Shown here: one piece after another, positions 19,024 through 27,954 of the stretch | Position numbering within the stretch: the first letter of the stretch is position 1 | How the letters are laid out: each line of letters begins with the position of its first letter | From: Dyadobacter luticola | GTDB lineage: Bacteria > Bacteroidota > Bacteroidia > Cytophagales > Spirosomataceae | DNA: 64,000 bases | Assembly: GCF_005860805.1 (NCBI RefSeq) | Contig: NZ_VCEJ01000002.1 | Coordinates: forward strand, 852,375 to 916,374 | Direction of reading: 5' to 3' | The notes under the pieces: model-generated | Seen by the model: only the letters and a program-made list of their open reading frames with translations | What the model was told of the DNA's origin: nothing | Database searches by the model: none | Made by a program: the position numbers and the translations under genes

Positions 19024-20262
19024 ATGATTAGGTTGAAAGTGCCGGTTTTTGCCGGTTACATTGTTCTATTTTTTCTTACCCTCGCGGGTGGGTTTGCATC
19101 GGGACAAAGCTCCACGACTGCAAATGCACCCAAGTTTGACCTCAAAGACGGCGATCGTGTCGTGTTTTTGGGGAACTCCATTTTCGAGAACGATTTTCAA
19201 TACGGCTACCTCGAAATGGCGCTGACCACCCGGTTTTCGGACAAAGGCATCACATTCCGAAACCTCGGCTGGACAGGCGATAATGTCTGGGGAGAAGGCC
19301 GCAGCACCTACACCAACCCGCCGACGCCGTATCAACATTTGATGGAAGACATTACCAAGGCGCAGCCGACGGTGGTTTTTCTGGCTTACGGAGGCGTGGA
19401 AGCGCAGGACGGAAAAGCTGGTATCCCGCATTTTAAAGAAGGTTTAGAAAAACTTCTGGACACGCTGGACAAGCTCGGCGCGAGGACGATTTTACTTTCA
19501 ACCATCCCCGTGGCGTCTAATGATACCGCCCAGCATGTTGCCGAGCGCAATGCTGATCTTGAACTTTACTCTACGGCGATATATCAAGTGGCGAGCCTGC
19601 GCAACAAGCAGTATATCGACATTTACAACCCGATTTTAAATACCAGCAAGAAATCGGTGATCCTTGAAAATACCGTGCATTTGAATGAGCTGGGCTACTA
19701 TTACTTGGCGACAATCCTTGAAAAAGCATTGGGGCTGGATGCTGCGAAAGCGACGACGGCTATCACTTACGCCAAAGAAAAATCCACGGCTTCCAATGGA
19801 AAAGTGATCCCGGCGGATGATGAATCAGCATTGGTCAAATTCACCGTGCAAAACCAGTATCTGCCGCTCCCGACTCCAAAATCGGGCGGCTGGATCGTGG
19901 ACAATGCGCGGATGTTGCGGATTGCGGGTTTGAAAAAAGGATATTATGTATTGATGTCCGAGAATAAGGAAGTGGCGGCTGCATCTGCAAGGGAATGGGA
20001 GAGTGGCGTCGAAATTAAGCAGGGGCCTCAGTTTAGCCAGTCGGAAGAAGTGCGGAATATGATCTTGAAAAAGAACGAGATACACTTTTTCCAATACCGC
20101 CCGATGAATCAGACTTACATTACCGGCTTCCGTAAATATGAACAGGGCCGCCACGTGAAAGGCCTGGAAGACCAGAACATTCTGATCAAGTTTTTGGAGG
20201 GACAAATCATCCTGAACAGCGAGCCGAAGGAAGTGACTTATGAATTGCGGAAGCTGGAATAG
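19024..20262 (+). CDS. Secreted SGNH/GDSL-family hydrolase
   Basis: 412 residues with a signal peptide ending near GFASGQ. The SGNH blocks are VVFLGNSIFEND (block I; GNS in place of GDS), NLGWTGDNVWGEG, AYGGVEAQ near block III and NTVHLNELGYY (block V, with His). The C-terminal ~150 residues are not obviously catalytic. It is paired with the propeller/cytochrome gene 197 bases downstream; the same two modules are fused in one protein at 7.7-11.1 kb, so they probably act together, perhaps deacylating a glycan before oxidation. Asn replacing Asp in block I is seen across this subfamily. Confidence 0.85.
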   Translation: MIRLKVPVFAGYIVLFFLTLAGGFASGQSSTTANAPKFDLKDGDRVVFLGNSIFENDFQYGYLEMALTTRFSDKGITFRNLGWTGDNVWGEGRSTYTNPPTPYQHLMEDITKAQPTVVFLAYGGVEAQDGKAGIPHFKEGLEKLLDTLDKLGARTILLSTIPVASNDTAQHVAERNADLELYSTAIYQVASLRNKQYIDIYNPILNTSKKSVILENTVHLNELGYYYLATILEKALGLDAAKATTAITYAKEKSTASNGKVIPADDESALVKFTVQNQYLPLPTPKSGGWIVDNARMLRIAGLKKGYYVLMSENKEVAAASAREWESGVEIKQGPQFSQSEEVRNMILKKNEIHFFQYRPMNQTYITGFRKYEQGRHVKGLEDQNILIKFLEGQIILNSEPKEVTYELRKLE

Positions 20263-20266
20263 CACC

Positions 20267-20379
20267 GTCACCCTGAGCGGAGTCGAAGGGTTGTTCTGGC
20301 TGGGAAGGAAGTTAAGAAGCAAAGTGCATATGTCGTTTTGCCAAGTCAGTAGCGTGCTTCGACTCCGCTCAGCATGACA
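20267..20379. repeat. Inverted-repeat element, copy 1
   Basis: The left arm (20267-20290, GTCACCCTGAGCGGAGTCGA plus AGGG) and the right arm (20356-20378) are near-perfect inverted copies with only a few differences. The 65 bases between are unique. It fills the gap between the SGNH and propeller genes. The same arms recur at 37.4-37.6 kb and 38.7-38.9 kb. Looks like a dispersed palindromic repeat of the REP or MITE kind that forms a long hairpin. Confidence 0.85.
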
Positions 20380-20459
20380 ATGCAAAAGAAAGCTTCAAAT
20401 TGAGACAGAAAAATTTAAACATTAAAAGCTAAGCGCCTAACAGCTAACAGCTAACAAAC

Positions 20460-23400
20460 ATGAAAGCATCAAAATTACTATACGGGGCGACGCTTTTTGC
20501 GGCGGTACTCCTTACGACCTCTTCTACCAAAACCGATACCACCAAGGAAAACCAGGACCCGGATCCGCAAAAGGAGCTGGCGTCATTTAAGGTGGCCGAC
20601 GGTTTTGAAGTGACACTTTTTGCCTCAGACCCGATGGTGGCTAAGCCGATCCAGATGAACTGGGATGCCGAGGGGCGGCTTTGGGTGGTGAGCAGCACGG
20701 TTTACCCGCATTTGAAAACCGGGGAATCGGCTAATGATAAGATTTTTGTTTTAGAAGATACCGACGGCGACGGGAAAGCGGATAAGTCTACCATTTTCGC
20801 CGAAGGTTTGTTCCAACCGACCGGTATCCTGCCTGGTGACGGCGGGGTTTATGTGGCTAACTCGACGGAGATCCTGCACTTTGCTGATACCGATGGCGAT
20901 GGGAAAGCCGACAAAAAACGCCGCATTCTGAATGGTTTCGGTACGGGCGATACGCACCACTTGATCCATACTTTCCGCTGGGGGCCGGAGGGTCGGATGT
21001 ATTTCAACCAGTCGATCTACATTTATAGCCACGTAGAAACGCCTTTCGGAATAAAACGTCTGGAAGGTGGCGGTACCTGGGCTTTGAACACCCGGAACCT
21101 GGATATGGAAGTTTATCTGCGAGGATTGGTGAATCCGTGGGGTATCCAGTTTGATAAATGGGGACAATCGTTTTTGACCGATGGTGCTGGGGGTGAAGGT
21201 ATTAACTACGGTTTCCCGGGTGCAACATTCGTAACGGCGCCCAATGCTGCCCGCATTATGCGCGGCCTGAATCCCGGCCAGCCGAAACATAGCGGGATCG
21301 ACGTGGTCTCGGGTAAACATTTGCCCGACGCATGGCAGGGTAGAATGATCACCAATGATTTCCGCGCCAACCGGATCAATAGTTTCAGGTTGGAAGAACA
21401 AGGCGCAGGTTACGCTTCAAAGCAAGCCGACGATTTAATGTGGACCGACGACGTGGCTTTCCGACCTGTGGATATCAATGTGGGTCCCGATGGCGCGATT
21501 TACGTAGCCGACTGGTATAATCCGATCATTCAGCACGGAGAAGTGGATTTCTACGATCCCCGCCGCGATCAGCAGCATGGACGTATCTGGCGTGTGGTGG
21601 CGAAAAATCGTCCTTTGGTGCCAAAACCAAAATTGACCACTGCCAGCATTCCCGAGCTTTTAGACTACCTGAAAGTGCCGGAAGAATGGACGCGCCTGCA
21701 GGCAAAGCAAACATTAAAGGCGAAAGGCGCAAAAGATGTGGTTCCCGCTTTGCAAAAATGGGTGGCTGCGCTGGACAAAAATGATGCGAACTACGAGCAT
21801 AACCTGCTGGAAGGCCTTTGGCTTTACCAGACTTTGGAAACCATAAACGAGCCGATTTTACTGGAATTGCTGAATGCAAAAAGCCACAATGCACGTGCGG
21901 CAGCATTGCGTGCGCTGGAATTGTGGTATCCGAAGTTGAAGAATGTGCCTGCACTTTTGGCAAAAGCAGTGAAAGATGAGCACGCGCAGGTGCGCCTGGA
22001 AGCGGTGATTGCTTTGCGGAAAACCAAAACAGCCGAAGCGGCAAAAGCTGCTTTGTCTGTTCTGGATTTTCAGATGGATGAATTTCTGGATTTTGCATTG
22101 TGGCAAACGGTGCGGGAATTGGAGCCGGTTTGGTTAGCCAAATTGAAGACTGATGCCGGGTTTTTGGGTGATGCAAAGAAATCTGCTTATGCGCTGAAAT
22201 CGGCTGTGAACCCGGATGCGGCGGCTTTGCTGGTGCAGCTTTACCAAAAAGGCCAGGTGCCCGACGAATACCAGAAAGATGTACTTTCCAATCTCGCCGC
22301 GACGGGTAAACCGGCTGATTTGAGCATGTTGCTCGACCTTGCTTCGGAAAAAGGTAAAAACACAGCGTCGCAACTGGCGGCCCTGGAAGATGCTGGCCGT
22401 CAGCGGAATATAAAGCCGGACAAAGGCGCTGAGCGCATTGCAACATTGATTGATAGCGACGATGACGCGGTGAGCCAGGCGGCGATACGTCTGGCGGGAC
22501 TTTGGAAAATAGAATCATTGAATGGAAAGTTGACGGAACTGATCCAAAAAGGCTCTCCGGATACCAAGAAGGCAGCATTAGGTGCGCTCGCGACGATTGA
22601 TAAAGCCAAGGCGCAGCAGCTCATGAAGGATCTGACGGGGCCAAAAAATACGCCGGAGGTACGCGTCATTGCGGCTTCTCAATTAGCTGTGGTCGATCCG
22701 AAAGCAGCCGCGCCCGTAGCCACTGAGCTGATGCGCACATTGCCTGCCGATACAGATCTGACGGATTTGTTCGTCGCATTTATTGCCACAAATCCGGGCG
22801 CGCAGGCGCTGGGCGAGGCGATTGCGGCTAAGAAAATTCCGGAAGCCGCTGCTAAAAAAGGACGTCAGCTTGTTCGCCAGCGCGCGGGCTGGACACGACA
22901 GGCCATAGACGAAATGAAAGTTTTGAACAATTCCCTGGAAGCATCGGGCGGCGGATTACCTGCGCAAAAAATGCCGCAGGATTTGAATGATCAGCAGATT
23001 GAAGGTCTGGCGAAACTGGTGCGCGAAAATGGTGATCCGGTAAAAGGAGAGCAAATTTTCCGCCGGGTGGAATCAAGCTGTACGACCTGCCATGCGATAG
23101 GAGGGGCCGGTGGTCTGATCGGGCCTGACCTGAGCAGTTTGGGTACCAGCTCGCCGGCTGAAAATATTATCCGCTCGATTTTGTCCCCAAGTGCTTCGAT
23201 CAAAGAAGGTTATGATCTGAAAAGAGTGGTGAAAAAGGACGGCTCGGACATGATGGGCTACCTGGCTTCCGACGGCGCAAACGAGATCGTGATCCGCGAC
23301 GTGACAGGCAAAGAAGTTTCAATTGCCAAGAGCCAGGTGCAGGTGATGGAAAAAGTCCCGGGCTCGCTGATGCCTCCGGGGCTGACGGCCAGTCTGGACC

Positions 23401-23894
23401 AAACGGAATTCATTAACCTGGTAGGTTATCTTTCAAAATTGGGCGAGCCGGGTGCATTCCGAGTGCCGAATATCAGATTGGTAAGACGCTGGGAAACAAC
23501 CACAAATGCGGCTGCGGTGACTGGAAAAGTGGCTAAAAACGCGAAGATAGTGTGGACATCAGTTTACAGCAAAGTTTCGGGCGAACTCCCGATTGGAGAT
23601 CTGCCGGAAGTTGCTGGCGCAGGCGGAAAGCAGCTAAGTGTAGTCCGTTTTGACATTGAAGTTTTGACCAAAGGCAATGTAATTTTAGCATTAAACGCCG
23701 CTGATGGCATTACTGCTTCGGCAGATTCAAAACCATTGAAAATTTCCGACGGCAACATTACCGCTGATCTCACGCAGGGCATGCATACGATCACGTTGCT
23801 GATTGATAGGGACGCATTGAAGCAGCAGGGCCTGAAAGTGGAGTTAAAAGACACCGCGGGCGGCGCGCAAACGCGGTTGAAAATGGGTAAATAA
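20460..23894 (+). CDS. Large exported dehydrogenase-type propeller with HEAT repeats and PVC-type cytochrome c
   Basis: 1144 residues with N-terminal signal. Order: 'putative membrane-bound dehydrogenase' propeller (about 35-375) with repeated DTDGDGKAD loops; HEAT-like repeats (about 395-810); cytochrome c (about 860-975) with haem motif C874-T-T-C877-H878 and LMPPG near 972 as probable Met ligand; and a C-terminal beta-rich domain (about 990-1144). This fits the PVC-type haem-binding proteins abundant in Planctomycetes and Cytophagales. It probably oxidises a sugar or alcohol in the periplasm and passes electrons through the haem. A strong hairpin terminator follows. Confidence 0.92.
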   Translation: MKASKLLYGATLFAAVLLTTSSTKTDTTKENQDPDPQKELASFKVADGFEVTLFASDPMVAKPIQMNWDAEGRLWVVSSTVYPHLKTGESANDKIFVLEDTDGDGKADKSTIFAEGLFQPTGILPGDGGVYVANSTEILHFADTDGDGKADKKRRILNGFGTGDTHHLIHTFRWGPEGRMYFNQSIYIYSHVETPFGIKRLEGGGTWALNTRNLDMEVYLRGLVNPWGIQFDKWGQSFLTDGAGGEGINYGFPGATFVTAPNAARIMRGLNPGQPKHSGIDVVSGKHLPDAWQGRMITNDFRANRINSFRLEEQGAGYASKQADDLMWTDDVAFRPVDINVGPDGAIYVADWYNPIIQHGEVDFYDPRRDQQHGRIWRVVAKNRPLVPKPKLTTASIPELLDYLKVPEEWTRLQAKQTLKAKGAKDVVPALQKWVAALDKNDANYEHNLLEGLWLYQTLETINEPILLELLNAKSHNARAAALRALELWYPKLKNVPALLAKAVKDEHAQVRLEAVIALRKTKTAEAAKAALSVLDFQMDEFLDFALWQTVRELEPVWLAKLKTDAGFLGDAKKSAYALKSAVNPDAAALLVQLYQKGQVPDEYQKDVLSNLAATGKPADLSMLLDLASEKGKNTASQLAALEDAGRQRNIKPDKGAERIATLIDSDDDAVSQAAIRLAGLWKIESLNGKLTELIQKGSPDTKKAALGALATIDKAKAQQLMKDLTGPKNTPEVRVIAASQLAVVDPKAAAPVATELMRTLPADTDLTDLFVAFIATNPGAQALGEAIAAKKIPEAAAKKGRQLVRQRAGWTRQAIDEMKVLNNSLEASGGGLPAQKMPQDLNDQQIEGLAKLVRENGDPVKGEQIFRRVESSCTTCHAIGGAGGLIGPDLSSLGTSSPAENIIRSILSPSASIKEGYDLKRVVKKDGSDMMGYLASDGANEIVIRDVTGKEVSIAKSQVQVMEKVPGSLMPPGLTASLDQTEFINLVGYLSKLGEPGAFRVPNIRLVRRWETTTNAAAVTGKVAKNAKIVWTSVYSKVSGELPIGDLPEVAGAGGKQLSVVRFDIEVLTKGNVILALNAADGITASADSKPLKISDGNITADLTQGMHTITLLIDRDALKQQGLKVELKDTAGGAQTRLKMGK

Positions 23895-23903
23895 GGTATT
23901 TGC

Positions 23904-23952
23904 AAACAAAGAAATACCCGGTAGAGCTGATCTGCCGGGTATTTCTTTGTTT
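23904..23952. terminator. Bidirectional terminator
   Basis: A perfect 18-base stem (AAACAAAGAAATACCCGG at 23904-23921, complement at 23935-23952) with a 13-base loop. It separates the convergent propeller and NmrA-like genes. The A-rich left arm and T-rich right arm make it usable in both directions. Confidence 0.88.
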
Positions 23953-23963
23953 AAAAATCGATA

Positions 23964-24854
23964 TTAAGCGTGCGCAAATGCTCCCGTAAAGTCCTTTGCA
24001 AAATCTTCCAATTTATAGCTTCCCAACGTTGCAGGGCGATTTTTCCAATATTCTTCCTGCATTTTACCATTGCGCAAAGCTTGTCCCATTTCCGTGTAGA
24101 GAGAAGCGAAACTTTCGTTCAGGCCGGCTCCCAGCAAGCCTTCATGCGCTTGTTCGTCTGAAAATGGAATCCATGGTGTATTTTCTTTGCCGAGGGCTTT
24201 TCCCAAAATAGCAGCGATCTCGGTCGGGTGACGCTCATCGTTGGCAATGTTGGTGACCGATTTTCCTGTGAAAAGATCCAGCAAGGTTTGGGTTGCGACT
24301 TCTGCAATGTGGTCGGTGTGGGTCAAAACCAGCTTTTCGTCGGTGTCGCCGAAGTTGCTACCTGCAATCCCTGCTTGCAGGATCATCGGACCGAATGCGA
24401 AAAGGTTTGAGAAGAAATAGGACGGACGGAGGAATTTAACATTCAAATCGGGGAAGGCCAGTAGCTTTTCTTCCAGGTATCCCAGCGCGTCGATCGGTCC
24501 TGCGCCTTCACGCAAATGTGCGCCCAGGCTGCTCAAAAGGACTACATGCTGAATATTGCTGTCTTTCAAAGCTTCAATATAGACGTCGGCAACTTCGAGC
24601 TGGAAATTCTCGTAATCCGTCAGCGCAAAGCTGCTTGGGATCATCAGGTAGGCTACCTCTGCGTTTTTGAATGTATTGTTTACGAAATCTGAATCTGTCG
24701 CGGAACCGATGGCAGCATGTGCGCCCAATGCTTCGATTTCTGATTTTTTATCCGGGTTGCTGCTGATGACAGTGACGTTGTGACCGGCTGCGATTAAGTT
24801 TTTTGTTACTGGCAAGCTGATGTTGCCCAATGAACCTGTGATGATGTATTTCAT
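23964..24854 (-). CDS. NmrA-like/atypical SDR NAD(P)-binding reductase
   Basis: 296 residues. The start is the ATG at 24852-24854, giving MKYIITGSLGNISLPVTKNL with a G-x-x-G-x-x-x-type nucleotide loop; a 19-codon upstream extension would run through the promoter. NmrA-like features: VISSNPDKKSE after strand 2 (NADP recognition), VVLLSSLGAHLREGAG and FLRPSYFFSNLF. Homologues include quinone- or redox-sensing reductases. Its divergence from an HxlR regulator, with overlapping promoters, suggests regulation by redox or electrophile stress. Confidence 0.87.
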   Translation of the reverse strand: MKYIITGSLGNISLPVTKNLIAAGHNVTVISSNPDKKSEIEALGAHAAIGSATDSDFVNNTFKNAEVAYLMIPSSFALTDYENFQLEVADVYIEALKDSNIQHVVLLSSLGAHLREGAGPIDALGYLEEKLLAFPDLNVKFLRPSYFFSNLFAFGPMILQAGIAGSNFGDTDEKLVLTHTDHIAEVATQTLLDLFTGKSVTNIANDERHPTEIAAILGKALGKENTPWIPFSDEQAHEGLLGAGLNESFASLYTEMGQALRNGKMQEEYWKNRPATLGSYKLEDFAKDFTGAFAHA

Positions 24855-24864
24855 GATACGTTGT

Positions 24865-24919
24865 TTGTTTTTTGATGGGACAAAGCTATATTTGTACTTA
24901 CTTTTAGACAAGTACTTAC
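24865..24919. promoter_or_regulatory. Overlapping divergent promoters with HxlR-type operator
   Basis: Plus strand: TTG (24865-24867), 19 bases, TATATTTG (24887-24894), for hxlR. Minus strand: TTG (24911-24909), 20 bases, TAGCTTTG (24888-24881), for the NmrA gene. The two -7 boxes share two bases. GTACTTAC occurs twice (24894-24901 and 24912-24919) and AAGTACTT (24910-24917) is palindromic, as expected of an HxlR-family operator. Binding here would block both promoters. Confidence 0.65.
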
Positions 24920-24934
24920 CCCAAAGTATGTATC

Positions 24935-25315
24935 ATGACGAAGATCAAAGAAAGTTCGACTTATAATGCCAACCGCGAAATTGTTTTGCAGGAATGTCCG
25001 GTCACTTATGTGATGCAAAAGATTGGCGGACACTGGAAACCGATCATTCTGTATCATTTGCTGAGCGGCGAAAAACGTTATTCCGAGATCAAAAAGGCCA
25101 TGCCGCATATTTCCGAAAAAATGCTGATCCAGCATTTGAAACAACTTGAAGCCGATAATTTGCTGATCCGCAATGCCAAACCCGTCGTGCCGCCCTATGT
25201 TACTTATACTTTGACGGAAGCAGGAAAAGAGCTGGAGACGGTGATCAGCGCGATGGCGGCCTGGGCTTTTAAGGATATGAAAAGGGGGATTGTGGAAGCG
25301 GTTTTAGAGGGATAA
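24935..25315 (+). CDS. HxlR-family transcriptional regulator
   Basis: 126 residues, winged helix. Family hallmarks are CPVTYVMQKIGGHWKPIILY with a conserved Cys near residue 22, HISEKMLIQHLKQLEADNLL (recognition helix) and YTLTEAGKELETVI. The Cys is the redox-sensing position in HxlR/YodB proteins that sense quinones or aldehydes. It is divergent from the NmrA-like reductase, its likely target, with overlapping promoters and repeated GTACTTAC sites. Expected to act as a dimer repressor relieved by thiol modification; the inducer is unknown. Confidence 0.92.
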   Translation: MTKIKESSTYNANREIVLQECPVTYVMQKIGGHWKPIILYHLLSGEKRYSEIKKAMPHISEKMLIQHLKQLEADNLLIRNAKPVVPPYVTYTLTEAGKELETVISAMAAWAFKDMKRGIVEAVLEG

Positions 25316-25332
25316 TTTTTTATATTTGGTTT

Positions 25333-25542
25333 ATGAACACAATGCGAGTCAATATCATTAATCCCAAAGCCGCCCGTCTTCTTAAAGACCTGGCGGATAT
25401 GAAGCTCATTGAAATTCAGGATATTCCATCAAATGGTTTTCGGGATGTTCTGCAAAAATTGCGTTCAAAGGCAAGCTCAGCACCAACGTTAGAAGAAATT
25501 ACTTCAGAAGTTGAGTTGGTAAGAGCTAAACGATATGCCTGA
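25333..25542 (+). CDS. Antitoxin of a PIN-type toxin-antitoxin pair
   Basis: 69 residues (MNTMRVNIINPKAARLLKDL...). It resembles the small antitoxins that precede PIN toxins of the COG1569 type, and its stop overlaps the toxin start by eight bases. A TATATTTG box lies only five bases before the annotated start (25321-25328), so the true start may be the second ATG at 25342. The gene follows hxlR by 17 bases but is probably an independent unit. Confidence 0.75.
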   Translation: MNTMRVNIINPKAARLLKDLADMKLIEIQDIPSNGFRDVLQKLRSKASSAPTLEEITSEVELVRAKRYA

Positions 25543-25942
25543 AAAACCGCTCCGCATTATTATTGATACCAACCTTTGGATTAGTTTTCTGATTAGAAAT
25601 GATTATTCCAGACTGGACGATATTCTCTTTTCTGGAAACTGCATTTTAATTTTCAGTAGCGAGTTACTGGAAGAATTCCTGTCAGTGGTCAAAAGACCAA
25701 AATTCAGGAAATACTTTTCGCAATCGGATATTGAGAGCGTTCTTGAAACAATAGATGAGTATGCTAAATTTGTCCGGGTTACAAGCCAGATCGATATTTG
25801 TCGGGATGCAAAAGATAATTTCCTATTGTCCCTGGCAGCCGACAGCTCCGCAGATTATCTATTAACAGGGGATAATGATCTATTGGAATTAAGGCAATTT
25901 GAAGGGACGAAAATCGTAAAGATTGCTGATTTTCTTTCCTAG
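25535..25942 (+). CDS. PIN-domain toxin (PIN_3, COG1569 type)
   Basis: 135 residues, predicted metal-dependent ribonuclease. Catalytic acidic positions: Asp11 in IIIDTNLWISF, Glu49-50 in SSELLEEFL, Asp90 in CRDAKDNFLLSLAADS and Asp109 in LLTGDNDLLEL. Typical length for the family. Overlap with the antitoxin gene fits a type II toxin-antitoxin operon. It cuts RNA in vivo in related systems; the target here is unknown. Confidence 0.85.
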   Translation: MPEKPLRIIIDTNLWISFLIRNDYSRLDDILFSGNCILIFSSELLEEFLSVVKRPKFRKYFSQSDIESVLETIDEYAKFVRVTSQIDICRDAKDNFLLSLAADSSADYLLTGDNDLLELRQFEGTKIVKIADFLS

Positions 25943-26070
25943 CTGTTACCGGCGCATCATGTAATTACCCGGCGCAGAACCTTTCGAATGTTGTTTGAAA
26001 AGTATATTCTGAACAGTTTTGGTTTTTGTATTAATCAAAAACATCCCATTCAAACAGAACCCAAAACATT

Positions 26071-26817
26071 ATGTTTAAAAAATTACTGGCTCTCGCTCTT
26101 TTTGTCGCGTGCGCAGCTACTTCCAATGCACAGCAGTTCAAGGCTTTGCTTTTTACCAAAACTGCAGGCTTCCACCATGTATCGATCCACGAAGGTGTTA
26201 CCGGCATCCGCAATCTGGCTTCACGTCACAATTTTTCGGTAGACTGGCAGGAAAATGCGGATGTTTTTAATGAAAAAAGTCTGGCTAACTATCAGGTAAT
26301 CATTTTCTTAAATACAACCGGCGACATTCTCAACCCCGAGCAACAGGCTGCATTTGAAAAATACATTAAAAGCGGAAAAGGCTGGGTAGGCATCCACTCC
26401 GCGGCGGATACCGAGTACGATTGGGCGTGGTACGGCAAGTTGGTAGGCATGTATTTCAAAACCCACCCGGCACAGCAAACAGCATTTCTTGACGTAAAAG
26501 ACAGCAATTTCCCCGGTCTGGAACGTTTTCCAAAACGTCTCCTCTGGACAGACGAATGGTACGAATACAAAAAACCATACAATGCCGACGATCTGAAAAT
26601 CCTGATCACCCTGGACGAAAAAACCTACGACCCAAAAACCAACCAAGGCACAGGCATGGGAGCAGAACACCCGATGTCGTGGTACCACAATTACGATGGT
26701 GGCCGGGCATTTTATACCGGATTAGGACATATCGGCCTGGTTTACTCAGACCAATCGTACCTGGATCACTTGTACGGAGGAATTTACTGGGCGGCTACCG
26801 GGAGGGGGTTAAAGTAG
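26071..26817 (+). CDS. Secreted ThuA-like domain protein
   Basis: 248 residues with signal peptide MFKKLLALALFVACAATSNA. Motifs: ALLFTKTAGFHHVSIHEGV, then VIFLNTTGDILNPEQQAAFE, SGKGWVGIHSAADTEYDW and a C-terminal RAFYTGLGH, all features of the ThuA (trehalose utilisation, glutamine amidotransferase-like) fold. ThuA proteins occur with 3-keto-sugar and dehydrogenase modules, fitting the 7.7-24 kb genes. The stop is followed by a strong terminator. Exact reaction in Bacteroidota is uncertain. Confidence 0.9.
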   Translation: MFKKLLALALFVACAATSNAQQFKALLFTKTAGFHHVSIHEGVTGIRNLASRHNFSVDWQENADVFNEKSLANYQVIIFLNTTGDILNPEQQAAFEKYIKSGKGWVGIHSAADTEYDWAWYGKLVGMYFKTHPAQQTAFLDVKDSNFPGLERFPKRLLWTDEWYEYKKPYNADDLKILITLDEKTYDPKTNQGTGMGAEHPMSWYHNYDGGRAFYTGLGHIGLVYSDQSYLDHLYGGIYWAATGRGLK

Positions 26818-26841
26818 TTTTAAAAAGTATATCTAAAAATC

Positions 26842-26878
26842 AAAAGCCGGACAAGTTCTCCTTGATCCGGCTTTTTTA
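26842..26878 (+). terminator. Rho-independent terminator after the ThuA gene
   Basis: AAAAGCCGGA pairs with TCCGGCTTTTTT and the inner CAAG/CTTG extends the stem around loop TTCTC; a run of T follows. It ends 29 bases before the DUF1304 start codon. Confidence 0.88.
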
Positions 26879-26906
26879 TAACTTCCAGCAACTAAACCGA
26901 AACGAA

Positions 26907-27269
26907 ATGGAACTCCTCGGCAAAATCCTCATCGGTCTCATCGCCCTCGAACACATCTACATTCTCTACATTGAAATGTTCGCCTGGGAAACGAAAGGCA
27001 AAGAAACATTTAAAGGCAGCCTGGCGCCCGAGCTTTTCAAGCCTACCAAAACGCTGGCCGCGAACCAGGGTTTGTACAACGGTTTTCTCGCCGCCGGTCT
27101 GATCTGGACATTTTTTATCGAGGAGCATCATTGGCGATTCCACGTCGCTATTTTCTTTTTGACGTGCATTATAGTGGCTGGCATTTATGGGGCGTTTACG
27201 GCTAGCCGGAAGATTTTCTGGGTACAGGCACTGCCGGCAATTGTGACGCTGGTGGTTTTGCATTTTTAG
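26907..27269 (+). CDS. DUF1304 family membrane protein
   Basis: 120 residues with four hydrophobic segments (about 2-22, 50-70, 75-95, 102-119). LIALEHIYILYIEMFAWETK is the family signature. The frame is open far upstream inside the ThuA gene, but ATG 26907 begins at the first membrane segment and comes after the terminator. DUF1304 proteins are small integral membrane proteins of unknown function. It is followed 12 bases later by the Crp/Fnr gene, suggesting co-transcription. Confidence 0.85.
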   Translation: MELLGKILIGLIALEHIYILYIEMFAWETKGKETFKGSLAPELFKPTKTLAANQGLYNGFLAAGLIWTFFIEEHHWRFHVAIFFLTCIIVAGIYGAFTASRKIFWVQALPAIVTLVVLHF

Positions 27270-27281
27270 GTCAATGAAAAA

Positions 27282-27866
27282 ATGATAGCCCAAATGCCGA
27301 TCACTTTCCTAACCTTCCTCCAATCACACTACCCAATCCCCAAATCCGACCTGCAAATCATCGCGAATCACCTCTCAACCCGTACGGTCGAAGCCAAAAC
27401 CATTCTTCTCCGCGAAGGAGCCACGGCCCAGGAAATGTTCTTCATCTGCGAGGGCATTCTTAAAATTGTGACGAACAATGAAAAGGGAAATGCGGTAACC
27501 CAGTTTTTCCTGAAAGAAAACCAGTTTTGCACCATTCTGGATAGTTTTGAAAATGGTGTCGCGGCGCAGGAAAGCATTGTTGCTGCCATAGATTGTGAGC
27601 TGGTGGTGTTGCAGAAGCAGAAGTTGCTAAGACTGTATCAACAACTGCCTTACCTCAAAGAATTGATTCAAAACATTACCCGCCGCGCATTGCTTGCGAA
27701 AATCGCCGTGCGCAATGCCTACATGGGCGAGAATGCTGCTTCACGCTACGAAACTTTCCTAGCCCGCCAGCCCGAAATCGCACTGCGCGTGCCGCTGGGG
27801 GACGTCGCCTCCTATCTTGGTATCGCCCAACAATCGCTCAGCCGCATCCGTCGTAATGTGCGTTGA
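27282..27866 (+). CDS. Crp/Fnr-family transcriptional regulator
   Basis: 194 residues. Residues about 20-125 form a cyclic-nucleotide-binding beta-barrel (LREGATAQEMFFICEGILKI). The C-terminal winged helix ends VPLGDVASYLGIAQQSLSRIR, typical of Crp-type helices. No Fe-S cysteine cluster is present, so it is not a true FNR. ATG 27282 is chosen; ATG 27294 would also fit. It lies 12 bases after DUF1304 and upstream of an SDR gene whose leader carries a 16-base palindrome, so it may regulate the SDR. Confidence 0.9.
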   Translation: MIAQMPITFLTFLQSHYPIPKSDLQIIANHLSTRTVEAKTILLREGATAQEMFFICEGILKIVTNNEKGNAVTQFFLKENQFCTILDSFENGVAAQESIVAAIDCELVVLQKQKLLRLYQQLPYLKELIQNITRRALLAKIAVRNAYMGENAASRYETFLARQPEIALRVPLGDVASYLGIAQQSLSRIRRNVR

Positions 27867-27874
27867 AACGCTTT

Positions 27875-27890
27875 TTTAACAATTGTTAAA
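27875..27890. promoter_or_regulatory. Palindromic candidate operator upstream of SDR gene
   Basis: TTTAACAATTGTTAAA is a perfect 16-base palindrome. A -7 box TAATTTTG (27912-27919) lies downstream with no TTG at -33. With a start near 27926 the palindrome would be centred near -43, the class II activator position for Crp/Fnr proteins. The Crp/Fnr regulator gene ends immediately upstream. Confidence 0.55.
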
Positions 27891-27954
27891 TACTTCCGAA
27901 AAGCCGCATTTTAATTTTGTTCCCGTTATTTATTTAATTCAAAATTCAGGAACA

